Of a DNA stretch of 64,000 nt, positions 44,291 through 53,136 are shown piece by piece. How positions within the stretch are numbered: the stretch's first letter is position 1; each line of letters starts with the position of its first letter. The stretch is from Virgibacillus aidingensis. Its GTDB lineage: Bacteria; Bacillota; Bacilli; Bacillales; Amphibacillaceae. The DNA lies in contig NZ_WIXN01000011.1 in the NCBI RefSeq assembly GCF_010994035.1, positions 1 through 64,000 on the forward strand, read 5' to 3'. Under the pieces are notes generated by a model. That model was not told the DNA's origin and did no database searches. It worked only from the letters and a program-made list of their open reading frames with translations. A program made the position numbers and the translations under genes.

Positions 44291-44794
44291 ATGTCAGTAA
44301 AAGAGCATAAAAAAGGTACAGCATCTATCGGCTGTATGATATTAACCGTAAGTGATACGAGGACAAAAGAAAGTGATAAAAGCGGGGATTTGATGGAAAA
44401 GCTTTTAACTGAAGCCGGACATCTAATGGTTCAGCGGGAAATCGTGATGGATGAATCAGAAACAATTCAGCAGATAATCAAAGCGGCCAGTGAAAATCCG
44501 GATATAGATGCTATTATAACAAATGGCGGCACAGGCATTGCCGGCCGTGATGTAACAATTGAGGCGGTAAGAAACATGCTTGATAAAGAGATACCCGGGT
44601 TTGGTGAATTGTTCAGGATGTTGAGCTACCAAGAAGATATAGGCTCAGCTGCCATGCTGTCCCGAGCGATTGCCGGTGTATGTAATCGTACGGCCATATT
44701 TTCCACTCCGGGATCCTCGGGTGCCGTCAAGCTGGCCATGGATAAATTAATCTTACCGGAGATTACCCATGTTGTTCATGAGATAAAAAAATAG
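44291..44794 (+). CDS. moaB: Molybdenum cofactor biosynthesis protein MoaB
   Basis: 167 residues with the MogA/MoaB fold: ILTVSDTRTKESDKSGDLM, TNGGTGIAGRDVTIEAV and GFGELFRMLSYQEDIGSAAMLSRA, CNRTAIFSTPGSSGAVKLAM. MoaB adenylylates molybdopterin before molybdenum insertion. A good ribosome site (AAGAAGGGGG) precedes it. It lies 75 bp after ackA, as in B. subtilis, and could be co-transcribed. Confidence 0.92.
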   Translation: MSVKEHKKGTASIGCMILTVSDTRTKESDKSGDLMEKLLTEAGHLMVQREIVMDESETIQQIIKAASENPDIDAIITNGGTGIAGRDVTIEAVRNMLDKEIPGFGELFRMLSYQEDIGSAAMLSRAIAGVCNRTAIFSTPGSSGAVKLAMDKLILPEITHVVHEIKK

Positions 44795-44940
44795 AGAGCA
44801 TGCTCTACAACTGCTCATCATGGGGAAACGTTTGTATTGCTGTATAAGTCTGAGAAATAATGTAAAAGCTAATATGAAGCTTAGAAGGCGTTTTTTATTT
44901 ACATAAAACTATATTCTATAGTGTATTTCCACTCCCAACA

Positions 44941-44963
44941 AAGGGACAGTGTGCCTGTCCCTT
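44941..44963. terminator. Hairpin between moaB and usp
   Basis: AAGGGACAG (44941-44949) and CTGTCCCTT (44955-44963) pair perfectly around a 5-base loop, between converging genes. Confidence 0.6.
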
Positions 44964-44970
44964 CGTCCCA

Positions 44971-45399
44971 TTACCTGACGATGAGTACGTCACAGGCTGC
45001 GTATCTGGCGATGCTTTCGGAGACACTTCCGATTAAAAATCTTTCTACGGCGTTCATCCCTGTAGCCCCGCAGATGATTAAGTCTGCTTTAAAGTCTTCT
45101 GCAATGTCTTTTGCAATTTTTACTTTTGGAGAGCCATATTCAACTACACGAACCAAATCTGTTACACCAGCTGCCTTGGCGTTATCCACATAACTGTCCA
45201 AAAGCTCTTTGGCATACTCTTCTGCACGCTCAGCCAATGTGCGGTCATAGGCTTCTGCTGTTGCGAAAGTACGGGAATCCACCACATGCGTAAGTATTAA
45301 TCTTGCATTATATTGCCGGGCGATGTCCAATGATTTTTTAAATGCTTTCTCGGATGCTTCTGAACCGTCAACAGCAACAATAATCTGATTGTATTTCAT
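44971..45399 (-). CDS. Universal stress protein (UspA family)
   Basis: 142 residues. N-terminal NQIIVAVDGSEASEKAFKKSLDIA and C-terminal ADLIICGATGMNAVERFLIGSVSESIARYAACDVLIVR, including the G-2x-G-9x-G(S/T) ATP-binding pattern (GATGMNAVERFLIGSVS). Usp proteins are small cytoplasmic dimers induced in stress. Preceded by GGGAGAG. Promoter: TTGTTT and TATAAT with 17-bp spacing on the minus strand (45,423-45,451). Confidence 0.93.
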   Translation of the reverse strand: MKYNQIIVAVDGSEASEKAFKKSLDIARQYNARLILTHVVDSRTFATAEAYDRTLAERAEEYAKELLDSYVDNAKAAGVTDLVRVVEYGSPKVKIAKDIAEDFKADLIICGATGMNAVERFLIGSVSESIARYAACDVLIVR

Positions 45400-45422
45400 A
45401 TTACATCTCTCCCTTCACTTAT

Positions 45423-45451
45423 ATTATATACCCTAACACTTTGTGAAACAA
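45423..45451 (-). promoter_or_regulatory. Promoter of usp gene
   Basis: TTGTTT (minus strand, 45446-45451) and TATAAT (45423-45428) have a 17-bp spacer. GGGTAT just before the -10 box also resembles a sigma-B -10 element, but no properly spaced sigma-B -35 is visible. Confidence 0.5.
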
Positions 45452-45530
45452 TCACAATTTGCTGACATTGGTAAAATAATTCATGGAATTGTTACAGCAT
45501 TATGGACAAAATAAAAACGGAGGTGATTTG

Positions 45531-45692
45531 ATGGCAAAAAAGAAAAATAACAAGCGACCCCAACAGATTTTTGAGGATAACGAAGGAGTGGCTGCAGTAC
45601 AGAATCAATTAAATGAAAGCTATCAAAGCGGTGTGATTGAAGAAATGCACAACAATAAAAACGTGCACACTTTTAATAACCAAAAAAATTAA
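45531..45692 (+). CDS. Small hydrophilic protein, unknown
   Basis: 53 residues, Asn/Lys/Gln-rich: AKKKNNKRPQQIFEDNEGV then AAVQNQLNESYQSGVIEEMH. GGAGGTGA immediately precedes the ATG, a very strong ribosome site, and a perfect hairpin follows, so I believe it is real. The composition recalls minor small acid-soluble spore proteins, but I do not recognise a family. Confidence 0.65.
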   Translation: MAKKKNNKRPQQIFEDNEGVAAVQNQLNESYQSGVIEEMHNNKNVHTFNNQKN

Positions 45693-45697
45693 TATAA

Positions 45698-45737
45698 AGA
45701 AGCTTTCTCTGCAGGAGCTGCTGCAGAGAAAGCTTCT
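45698..45737. terminator. Perfect 17-bp hairpin
   Basis: AGAAGCTTTCTCTGCAG (45698-45714) and CTGCAGAGAAAGCTTCT (45721-45737) are perfectly complementary with loop GAGCTG, between two converging genes. A T-rich run follows only on the minus strand. Confidence 0.65.
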
Positions 45738-45775
45738 ATTGCAATTCTCTGTGCTTTATATAGAGCGAAAAAATG

Positions 45776-46876
45776 CTACCCATCTATAATTTGCAGTTCT
45801 TTAGGATATTTTGTCAGCTGTTCAGGCCCTTTTTCCGTCGTAAACACCATATCTTCAATACGTACACCGCCTTGACCCGGAACATAAATACCAGGTTCAA
45901 TGGTAAAGGACATGCCTGCTTCTATAGCAAGCGTATTATTGCCGTGCATGGATGGGTATTCATGCGTTTCTATCCCCAGGCCATGCCCGATTCGATGGTT
46001 AAAATATTCACCATAGCCGGCACGCTCAATATGATTTCTTGCTGTTTGATCCAGTTTGCCGACAGCATTGCCGATTTGTGCTGCTTCAATTGCTTTCTTC
46101 TCAGCAGCCAGCACGGTTTCATAAATGTTTCGTTGCTCATCTGAAATCGACTTATACGCTACGGTGCGGGTAATATCTGAACAATAGCCTTCAAAAACTA
46201 CGCCGAGGTCAAATAATACCATATCACCCGGCTCAATTTTTTTCATTGTCGGTGTTCCGTGCGGGGAAGCTGTTTTTGCACCGGATAATGTCATCGTTTC
46301 AAAAGACATTTGCTGGATTCCCTGCTTTTTCAGTTCATATTCTATGTTGGCAATGATCTCCAGCTCGCTGACGCCTTCCCGAATACTTTTAACTCCTGTT
46401 TCTATTCCAAAGTCAGCCAATTCAGCTGCCTGTTTCAGCCTTGCATATTCCTCATCTGTTTTTATGACCCGGACAGAGGCAAGTAATTCCTGTACATCTG
46501 TAATAGCTGTACGGGGCAGAATCTCTTTTACCTTATAATAACGTTCCAACGTGAGATGATCATGCTCCAGGCCAATTACTTCCGGTTTTTCATCATCCCT
46601 GAGCAATTGATCCGACAGCAATTGCCATGGGTCCTCATGATCAAAGTAGCTGATGATGTCATAATCCCAGCCGGCACTTTTGGCATCTTCTTTTTCCAGG
46701 GCAGGCACGACCAGCAATGGATCACGTGATGGACTGATATAAATGCCAATGAGACGTTCATGCGGATCTGTAAGATGGTTGCTGACATAATAGAAATTTG
46801 CGGGTGAAGTAATAAACATGCTGTCCATATTACTTTCCTTCATTTTTCCAAGTAATTGATTAATTCGTTTTGCCAT
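45776..46876 (-). CDS. M24-family Xaa-Pro peptidase
   Basis: 366 residues: creatinase-like N-terminal domain (1-130) and pita-bread M24 domain. Metal ligands are visible in FDLGVVFEGYCSDITRTV (two Asp), HRIGHGLGIETHE (His), FTIEPGIYV (Glu) and VRIEDMV (Glu). Probably a manganese- or cobalt-dependent peptidase that removes N-terminal residues before proline (YkvY/PepQ-like). ATG 46876 follows GGGGGAA. Stands alone on the minus strand. Confidence 0.9.
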   Translation of the reverse strand: MAKRINQLLGKMKESNMDSMFITSPANFYYVSNHLTDPHERLIGIYISPSRDPLLVVPALEKEDAKSAGWDYDIISYFDHEDPWQLLSDQLLRDDEKPEVIGLEHDHLTLERYYKVKEILPRTAITDVQELLASVRVIKTDEEYARLKQAAELADFGIETGVKSIREGVSELEIIANIEYELKKQGIQQMSFETMTLSGAKTASPHGTPTMKKIEPGDMVLFDLGVVFEGYCSDITRTVAYKSISDEQRNIYETVLAAEKKAIEAAQIGNAVGKLDQTARNHIERAGYGEYFNHRIGHGLGIETHEYPSMHGNNTLAIEAGMSFTIEPGIYVPGQGGVRIEDMVFTTEKGPEQLTKYPKELQIIDG

Positions 46877-46938
46877 GAAATTCCCCCTATTTATGTAATA
46901 ACGCTATTATAGCAAACATAAACAAATTTGTATTTTCG

Positions 46939-46965
46939 TGAAACTTTTTTTGGGGAATAATCGTA
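46939..46965 (+). promoter_or_regulatory. ECF (sigma-W-like) promoter of pspA
   Basis: TGAAAC (46939-46944) and CGTA (46962-46965) with 17 bp between, and a T-run in the first half of the spacer, match sigma-W promoters. B. subtilis pspA is a sigma-W target. The -10 box is 41 bp before the start codon. Confidence 0.65.
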
Positions 46966-47006
46966 CTAAAAGAATATAGGCATAAAAATAACGAGGAGGA
47001 TTATAG

Positions 47007-47678
47007 ATGTTTAAATTTTTTAATCGTATTAAGACCGTGGTAAGCTCAGAATGGAATGCCATGCTGGATAAAGCAGAAGATCCTGTGAAGATGCTGGAGC
47101 AGTTTATGCGTGATATGGAAAATGATATCCATGAAGCTGAACAAGCCGTTTCCAAACAAATTGCCAGTGAGAAAATGCTGAAGCGAAAAGCAAATGATGC
47201 TGAAGCCATGGTGAAAAAAAGACAAAAACAGGCTGAAGAAGCAATGGAAGCAGATAAAGAAGACCTCGCAAGAAAAGCACTGGAGAGCAAGCAGGAAAAC
47301 CAGAAACAGGCGGAGCTGCTGCTTGAATCCTGGGAAAAGGCAAAACAGGATACGGACAGTATGAAGGATAAACTGAACGAGATGAAAAAAGAATATACCC
47401 AGATGAAAGCGAAAAAGGATTCTTTAAAAGCTCGTGCAGAAAGTGCCAAAACAAGAACAAAAATGAACCGCACCCTTTCGAATATAGGCAGTGACCGTTC
47501 CCGCCAAGGGTTTGAACGGATGGAAGAAAAAGTATTGCAATATGAAGCAGAAGCAGAAACCTCAGAAGACTTTTCCCATGCCTCCCGTTCTTTGGATCAG
47601 GAGATAGAAAACCTGAAAGACAGTCCGGTCGATAAAGAATTGGAAGCATTAAAAGAAAAAATGAACAAAAAAGCATAA
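47007..47678 (+). CDS. pspA: Phage shock protein A / LiaH family protein
   Basis: 223 residues, almost all coiled coil. N-terminus MFKFFNRIKTVVSSEWNAMLDKAEDPVKMLEQFMRDMENDI is diagnostic for PspA/IM30/LiaH, including the amphipathic helix that binds membranes. These proteins form large oligomers that support damaged membranes. An ECF-type promoter precedes the gene. No PspB/C genes are near. The next gene, ytkL, is 82 bp downstream. Confidence 0.93.
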   Translation: MFKFFNRIKTVVSSEWNAMLDKAEDPVKMLEQFMRDMENDIHEAEQAVSKQIASEKMLKRKANDAEAMVKKRQKQAEEAMEADKEDLARKALESKQENQKQAELLLESWEKAKQDTDSMKDKLNEMKKEYTQMKAKKDSLKARAESAKTRTKMNRTLSNIGSDRSRQGFERMEEKVLQYEAEAETSEDFSHASRSLDQEIENLKDSPVDKELEALKEKMNKKA

Positions 47679-47759
47679 AAAAATTGCTGAACGGGAAAGG
47701 GATTTGCAAGGGTATTAGAGAATATATACAGTAACATCTTTGTAAGGAGAGGATTATGA

Positions 47760-48440
47760 ATGAGAGTATCATATCATGGACATTCCGTAGTAAAAGTGGC
47801 AACAAAATCCCACACCATTCTAATCGACCCGTTTATTTCAGGGAATGAAGCATGTGATTTGGATGCCGATACTGTAGATCCAGATGTCATTTTACTTACG
47901 CATGGCCACAATGATCATGTTGGTGATACAATCCCCATTGCAAAAAGAACAAATGCATTGATCGTTGCGTCACCAGAACTTGCCGATTTTTTTGGTACAA
48001 AGGGGTTAAACGCCCATCCTATGAATATTGGCGGCAAGCACGAATTTGATTTCGGCACAGTGAAATTTACCAAGGCTTTTCACAGTTCCTCTTTTACTGA
48101 TGAAGATGGCACTGTAGTATACGGTGGTATGCCTTATGGAATTCTACTCACCATTGATGGAAAAACCATCTACCATGTTGGCGACACCGGATTATTTTCT
48201 GATCTGAAATTGATTGGTGATATGCATGACATTGATTTAGCTTTTGTTCCTATCGGTGATAATTTTACCATGGGACCGGAGGATGCACTTGTTGCAGCTG
48301 ACTGGATCCAGGCTAAAACAGTGGTGCCGATTCATTACAATACATTTCCGGTAATAGAACAAGACCCTGAAGCTTTCGTAAACAAAGTAAAAACCGGAGA
48401 AGGAAAAGTAATGAAAATTGGAGACGAAATGGAACTTTAA
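47760..48440 (+). CDS. ytkL: UPF0173 metal-dependent hydrolase (YtkL)
   Basis: 226 residues, metallo-beta-lactamase fold: [20 protein letters not shown] (HxHxDH metal motif), [17 protein letters not shown] and [12 protein letters not shown]0173 proteins are conserved hydrolases of unknown substrate. Position upstream of ytoI agrees with B. subtilis. ATG 47760 follows AAGGAGAGG. Confidence 0.92.
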   Translation: MRVSYHGHSVVKVATKSHTILIDPFISGNEACDLDADTVDPDVILLTHGHNDHVGDTIPIAKRTNALIVASPELADFFGTKGLNAHPMNIGGKHEFDFGTVKFTKAFHSSSFTDEDGTVVYGGMPYGILLTIDGKTIYHVGDTGLFSDLKLIGDMHDIDLAFVPIGDNFTMGPEDALVAADWIQAKTVVPIHYNTFPVIEQDPEAFVNKVKTGEGKVMKIGDEMEL

Positions 48441-48450
48441 GTTTAATCAT

Positions 48451-48477
48451 ACTCGTGGGTCCGGACGGCTCACGAGT
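48451..48477 (+). terminator. Hairpin after ytkL
   Basis: ACTCGTG (48451-48457) and CACGAGT (48471-48477) pair perfectly, with an inner GTCCGGAC hairpin; short T-rich tail. Confidence 0.6.
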
Positions 48478-48674
48478 TTATAACATATGGAGAACCCCCT
48501 TAATTTCCCCGCAAATTTATTTTTTTAACCTTTTTAACATGAGTAAATCAATGTGTATTACCCGGAGTAATTGGCTTAGGGTTACTACGTCTGTTTATTT
48601 TCTCCCATTTTTGCAAACCGAATATTTAAATTTCAATTATACCTTTCAAACAAGTATGCATAAGGAGGCAACAA

Positions 48675-49427
48675 ATGACAGTTTTGTCCATCATGCTATT
48701 TTTTATATTGGGAGTGGTATTTGGCTCATTTTTTAATGTGGTTGGTTTACGGCTTCCTGAAAAACTTTCATTTACCAGTGATCGCTCCAGGTGTTCTCAT
48801 TGCGGAAAACCGTTAACATTTATTGAAAATATACCTGTTTTTTCTTTTTTTATTCAGCATGGGAGGTGCAGAAACTGTAACGGGAAAATATCTTTTATTT
48901 ACCCTTTGGTCGAATGTACTTCAGGAATATTATTTGCATGGAGTTTTCATTTGCTTGGATGGCAAACAGAATTAATTATTGCATTACTGTTGGTTTCCAT
49001 GCTCATGATCATTCTTGTGTCTGATTTGAAATACATGGTTATCCCTGATAGTGTGCTGCTCTTTTTCCTTCCTTTATTTATCATATTGCGGATACTGGAA
49101 CCCCTTGAACCATGGTGGTCATCATTGGCAGGTGCTTTAACAGGCTTTTTAACATTGGCATTGATTATAATCATCAGCAGGGGAGGTATGGGAGCAGGAG
49201 ATATGAAGCTATTTGGTCTGCTGGGTATTGTGCTTGGAACGGAAAAGATCCTTATGACCTTTTTTCTTTCTGCATTGATTGGCACCATTGCCGGATCTCT
49301 ACTATTAGCAGGAAAAACTGTTAACGGGAAACAGCCGGTTCCTTTTGGCCCTTTCATTGTTATTGCCTCTCTTGTTACATATTTTCACGGTGATGAACTC
49401 TTAAGCTGGTATTTTCATATATGGTGA
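48675..49427 (+). CDS. comC: Type IV prepilin peptidase (ComC/PilD-like)
   Basis: 250 residues with about seven membrane helices. Two zinc-type CxxC pairs (SRCSHCGKPL and GRCRNCNGKI) in the N-terminal methylase part, and the two catalytic aspartates of GXGD proteases: DLKYMVIPD and GGMGAGDMKLFG. It cleaves and N-methylates prepilins, needed for competence pseudopili. AAGGAGG precedes the ATG. In B. subtilis comC is elsewhere, so its place between ytkL and ytoI is notable. Confidence 0.92.
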   Translation: MTVLSIMLFFILGVVFGSFFNVVGLRLPEKLSFTSDRSRCSHCGKPLTFIENIPVFSFFIQHGRCRNCNGKISFIYPLVECTSGILFAWSFHLLGWQTELIIALLLVSMLMIILVSDLKYMVIPDSVLLFFLPLFIILRILEPLEPWWSSLAGALTGFLTLALIIIISRGGMGAGDMKLFGLLGIVLGTEKILMTFFLSALIGTIAGSLLLAGKTVNGKQPVPFGPFIVIASLVTYFHGDELLSWYFHIW

Positions 49428-49529
49428 TGCCTGTTAAATAATTAATAAAAACCAATGTACTTCCCCGTCATGAAATCTTACCTGCACACATACCATATTA
49501 AAAAGTAAACAAAAGAGGTGGTAATTGCT

Positions 49530-49757
49530 ATGCGGCAATACGCTATTTTAAGAATTCTGCTTGCCGGATTTTTTCTCTATTTTGCCTGGCCTGCCATTCC
49601 TTACGCCACCACGATGGTTGAACATATTTTTTGGGCGGCATGGCTGATGTTTTTTCTTCTTGTTGCAGGTGCCAACTTTGCAACACTTTTGCAAATGATA
49701 AAACCTCCGGTTATGGAACAAGAAGAGGTAAGGGAACGCCAGACAGCTGAGAATTGA
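49530..49757 (+). CDS. Small two-helix membrane protein
   Basis: 75 residues with two hydrophobic helices (AILRILLAGFFLYFAWPAIPY and IFWAAWLMFFLLVAGANFATLL) and an acidic C-terminus (EQEEVRERQTAEN). GAGGTGG lies upstream. No family recognised; a GTG four codons earlier is an alternative start but overlaps the ribosome site. Confidence 0.6.
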   Translation: MRQYAILRILLAGFFLYFAWPAIPYATTMVEHIFWAAWLMFFLLVAGANFATLLQMIKPPVMEQEEVRERQTAEN

Positions 49758-49828
49758 GTTTCTCGTCCTCAAACTGTATAATTAAAATAATTGAATGTAC
49801 TAGTACAGTTTAAGGTTGGTGTCGTCCA

Positions 49829-51136
49829 ATGGCAACAAAGCATGAACAGATTATCCAGCATATTACATCCTTACCTGTCGGCCACAAAATCTCCGTAAGG
49901 CAAATTGCGAAACAGTTGCATGTAAGTGATGGAACAGCTTACCGGGCAATTAAAGAAGCGGAAAATCAGGGGCTTGTCAGTACGATTGAACGGGTAGGGA
50001 CTATACGTATTGAACGGAAGAAAAGGGAGAACTTTGAACGACTGACTTTTGCGGAAGTGATTAATATTGTCGATGGACAAGTCCTTGGCGGCAGGGAAGG
50101 CCTGCATAAAACTTTAAATAAATTTGTTATCGGTGCCATGCAGCTGGATGCAATGATGCGCTATACAGAAGCAGATTCCCTGTTAATTGTGGGAAACCGT
50201 GTAAAGGCGCATGAACTGGCATTAAATGAAGGAGCAGCCGTATTAATTACCGGCGGGTTTGATACAGAGGATCATATTAAGGAAATTGCCGATGAAAAAA
50301 AGCTTCCGATCATTTCCACGAGCTATGATACGTTTACTGTGGCTGCCATGATTAATAGAGCAATTTATGATCAGCTTATTAAAAAAGAAATTGTATTTGT
50401 AGATGATATTTATACAACATATGATGATGCTTATTATTTGCATATGAAGGATTCGATTGAGCAGTTTTACGAGTTGAATGAAAAATCAACACACACCCGG
50501 TTTCCTGTTGTGGATGACAATAATCGGGTTGTCGGCATGGTTACTTCGAAGGATATTATCAGTAAGCCGAGTAATGTATTTATTGACAAAGTAATGAGTA
50601 AAAACCCGCAGACGGTGCAAACCAAAACATCTCTTGCTTCGGTAGCGAGAATGATGGTCTGGGAAGGGATTGAAGTAGTTCCGGTGGTCGATCAGTCTTC
50701 CCGGCTGAAGGGTATTATTTCCAGGCAGGATGTGCTAAAGGCGTTGCAGCAGCTTCAGCGGCAGCCGCAAATGGGAGAAACAATCGAGGATATTGTTGCG
50801 CAAAATCTGGATGAGACGGACGAAGATGAAACGATCTATGAAACAGAGGTTACCCCGCAAATGACAAACCATCTCGGAACATTGTCCAACGGGGTTTTCA
50901 CGGCACTTATTACAGAGGCGAGCAACAGACTCTTAAGATATTATAAAAAGGGAGATCTCGTGGCAGAGAATTTAACAGTTTATTTTATTAAGCCTGTGCA
51001 AATTGAGAGTAAGATTAGGATAAAACCTACGCTGATGGAGGTTGGCCGCTTGTATGCCAAACTGGATGTAGAAGTATACCATGGAGACAACACGGTAGGA
51101 AAAGCATTAATTATGGCTCAATTAATTGACCGCTGA
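49829..51136 (+). CDS. ytoI: YtoI: HTH-DRTGG-CBS-hotdog regulator-like protein
   Basis: 435 residues: N-terminal winged helix (1-65, IIQHITSLPVGHKISVRQIAKQLHVS), DRTGG domain (about 75-180), a pair of CBS domains (about 190-310; FPVVDDNNRVVGMVTSKDI and VVPVVDQSSRLKGIISRQDVLKAL), and a C-terminal thioesterase-like hotdog domain (about 330-430). CBS pairs bind adenine nucleotides, so it probably senses energy or cyclic nucleotide state; the role is unproven. Position matches B. subtilis ytoI. Confidence 0.9.
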   Translation: MATKHEQIIQHITSLPVGHKISVRQIAKQLHVSDGTAYRAIKEAENQGLVSTIERVGTIRIERKKRENFERLTFAEVINIVDGQVLGGREGLHKTLNKFVIGAMQLDAMMRYTEADSLLIVGNRVKAHELALNEGAAVLITGGFDTEDHIKEIADEKKLPIISTSYDTFTVAAMINRAIYDQLIKKEIVFVDDIYTTYDDAYYLHMKDSIEQFYELNEKSTHTRFPVVDDNNRVVGMVTSKDIISKPSNVFIDKVMSKNPQTVQTKTSLASVARMMVWEGIEVVPVVDQSSRLKGIISRQDVLKALQQLQRQPQMGETIEDIVAQNLDETDEDETIYETEVTPQMTNHLGTLSNGVFTALITEASNRLLRYYKKGDLVAENLTVYFIKPVQIESKIRIKPTLMEVGRLYAKLDVEVYHGDNTVGKALIMAQLIDR

Positions 51137-51216
51137 TGCTGTCTGTTTCTTCCCGTAAATCCGGCTTATCTCAAAAACCTGGAATAAGCTTCCGTTGAAC
51201 TCCTCCTATTGAAAAT

Positions 51217-51239
51217 CCCCTGTTTCCATGAAACAGGGG
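51217..51239. terminator. Bidirectional hairpin between ytoI and ytpI
   Basis: CCCCTGTTTC (51217-51226) and GAAACAGGGG (51230-51239), a perfect 10-bp stem with a 3-base loop, between converging genes; ATTTTC follows on the minus strand. Confidence 0.75.
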
Positions 51240-51247
51240 GCAGGAAG

Positions 51248-51538
51248 CTATGCGTTTAATCTTTTCCATTCATTTCTGTAATGCTTTACTTGTTTGACGC
51301 TGTCATAAAGCATATAGCCCCCGAGTAATACGAGAACTATTCCGACGAATAATGAAAACTGCGTCAAATAGAATAAGTATTGATTTATACCGAAAAAAAA
51401 CACCAGACTGCCAAGACAAAGTCGGGATTTAGCATTAAAATACGATTGAGTCAGTCCATCATTGCTTTTTAAAATCGCTACTTTATAATAAACATATAAT
51501 ACAATGCTTATAACGATAATAATTGGAAAAATAACCAT
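51248..51538 (-). CDS. ytpI: YtpI-like membrane protein
   Basis: 96 residues with three hydrophobic helices (VIFPIIIVISIVLYVYYKVAIL, LCLGSLVFFFGINQYLFYL, LFVGIVLVLLGGYMLYDSV). Size, topology and place between ytoI and nrnA match B. subtilis YtpI, of unknown function. Divergent from nrnA; AGGAGAGATT precedes the start. Confidence 0.8.
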   Translation of the reverse strand: MVIFPIIIVISIVLYVYYKVAILKSNDGLTQSYFNAKSRLCLGSLVFFFGINQYLFYLTQFSLFVGIVLVLLGGYMLYDSVKQVKHYRNEWKRLNA

Positions 51539-51631
51539 GTAATCTCTCCTAAGTAGTAATTAAATACCATAATATATTGTACCATTTTCAAGGGAGAATG
51601 CCAGAGAGAAACATAGATAGGGGTAAAAAAT

Positions 51632-52570
51632 ATGAAGATGAAACAAATAATAGACACAATTAAAGCATATGATACCATTATTATTCACCGCCATGTACGG
51701 CCTGATCCGGATGCCCTCGGCTCTCAAGGAGGATTAAAGGAAATTATTAAAGAAACGTATCCTGATAAAAAAGTGTATGCAGTCGGGGAAGAAGATCCTG
51801 CCTTTACTTTTTTAATCCGTATGGATGAAATAGAGGATAAAGTTTACGAAAATGCATTGGTTATCGTTTGTGACACAGCAAATACCGGGAGAATCAGCGA
51901 TAACCGCTATCAGCTGGGAGAAAGGCTTATTAAAATAGACCATCATCCGAATGTGGACGTATACGGGGATATTTATTTTATTGATACGGATGCAAGTTCT
52001 ACCAGTGAAATAATCTACGAATTGTGCAAAGAGTCGGGCCTTCAAGTAAACGATGAAGCGGCAAGGCTGCTGTATGCAGGAATTGTCGGCGATACGGGAA
52101 GGTTTTTGTTTCCGAGCAGCACAAATAAAACATTTCTTTACGCGGCGGAACTGGTATCCTACCAATTTGACCGCACTGCTTTATATAATAATCTGTACCG
52201 GATAAAAGATAATGTTGCCCGGTTAAAAGGGTATATATTACAGTCCTTTAAATTAAACCCGAACGGTTCCTGTTCTGTCAGAATCACACAGGAAATTTTA
52301 GATGAATATGGTGTGGCCTCCCTGGAAACCGGTCAATTGGTCAGTGTTTTGGGAGACATTGATGGCATTCTTGCTCCTGTGTTTTTCATTGAGGAGGAAG
52401 ATGCAATCCGGGTCCGTTTACGCTCCAAAGGCCCGGTTATTAATGAGATTGCAGAAAAATACAATGGCGGTGGCCATCCACTTGCTTCGGGCGCCACAAT
52501 TTATTCGTGGGAGGAAGCGGATCGGCTTATGGGGGATATAGAAGAAGCTTGCCGGAAATACAGGAATTAA
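51632..52570 (+). CDS. nrnA: Nano-RNase / pAp phosphatase NrnA
   Basis: 312 residues, DHH-DHHA1 phosphoesterase. Motifs: HRHVRPDPDALGS (metal-binding), VCDTANTGRI, KIDHHPN (DHH), GDTGRF and the DHHA1 GGGHPLASGA. NrnA degrades 2-5 nt RNA oligonucleotides and dephosphorylates pAp to AMP. ATG 51632 follows AGGGG. Confidence 0.95.
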   Translation: MKMKQIIDTIKAYDTIIIHRHVRPDPDALGSQGGLKEIIKETYPDKKVYAVGEEDPAFTFLIRMDEIEDKVYENALVIVCDTANTGRISDNRYQLGERLIKIDHHPNVDVYGDIYFIDTDASSTSEIIYELCKESGLQVNDEAARLLYAGIVGDTGRFLFPSSTNKTFLYAAELVSYQFDRTALYNNLYRIKDNVARLKGYILQSFKLNPNGSCSVRITQEILDEYGVASLETGQLVSVLGDIDGILAPVFFIEEEDAIRVRLRSKGPVINEIAEKYNGGGHPLASGATIYSWEEADRLMGDIEEACRKYRN

Positions 52571-52888
52571 AAGAAATGTTTCAGCCGGTATTAGGGAACG
52601 TTATCGCAGCTAACTTAGGTTAAATTAAAAAGCAACAACCAGGGTGAAAACAAACTGAGTCAAAACGCTGAATAAGTACTGGAAAACGGGCAATCTACCA
52701 TATTAGCTCAGGAAAACAGTACTTCCGGAATTCACTGAACGCCCGTTCCGTTGCTCCCCAATCGGGACTGCACTATATGCCTGTCCCACTGTAAAGATTT
52801 ACTATCGTTGAGCGCTGGAGCCGGGCGTGGCTAAAAAACGTTGTGAGCTTATCCACTGCTTCTTATTTCTATAAATTCCTTAGCTACA
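52571..52888. other. Non-coding stretch after nrnA
   Basis: About 320 bp with no open frame. ACGGGCAATC ... GAACGCCCGT near 52,686-52,750 could pair over a long distance; nothing else recognised. Confidence 0.3.
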
Positions 52889-52923
52889 AAAAAAGCGCTG
52901 ATTCCCCAAGGAAATCGGCACTT
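52889..52923 (-). terminator. Terminator of small minus-strand gene
   Basis: On the minus strand AGTGCCGATTTCC and GGAATCAGCGCT form a stem around TTGG, followed by TTTTTTTG. Confidence 0.8.
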
Positions 52924-52935
52924 ATCAATTGAATG

Positions 52936-53136
52936 TCAGCTGCTTTTTTTGTCCTCCGTATTTGGCAGAGGGATAAACCAGCAGCCGGTTCTTGTTGTAT
53001 CATAATGTACATGTAAATTTTCCCGTTCTATATCCCGTTTGATTAAACGGATAAGTTCATGTGATTCCGCATAGGCATTTCGCCCGGCTTTTAGCTGGCG
53101 GATTTTTTCATCCCGAATTCTTCTTTTATTCAACAT
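52936..53136 (-). CDS. Small basic protein (possibly YtzJ)
   Basis: 66 residues, rich in Arg/Lys: LNKRRIRDEKIRQLKAGRNAY then ESHELIRLIKRDIERENLHVHYDTTRTGCWFIPL. AAAGGAGAG precedes ATG 53136, and a good terminator follows, so it is a real gene. B. subtilis has a small gene, ytzJ, in the same place; I have not confirmed the match. Confidence 0.7.
   Translation of the reverse strand: MLNKRRIRDEKIRQLKAGRNAYAESHELIRLIKRDIERENLHVHYDTTRTGCWFIPLPNTEDKKSS

Noticed and set aside
47104-47805. 233-codon minus-strand frame across pspA and ytkL start
   Set aside because: Composition (Leu/Phe/Ser-rich) reflects the complement of a Lys/Glu-rich coiled coil; not a gene.
48455-48736. 93-codon plus-strand frame before comC
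   Set aside because: Overlaps the start of comC in another frame, lacks a ribosome site and has no recognisable domain; the comC frame has both.
51140-51240. Riboswitch downstream of ytoI
   Set aside because: The structure is a simple hairpin between converging genes, better explained as a terminator.
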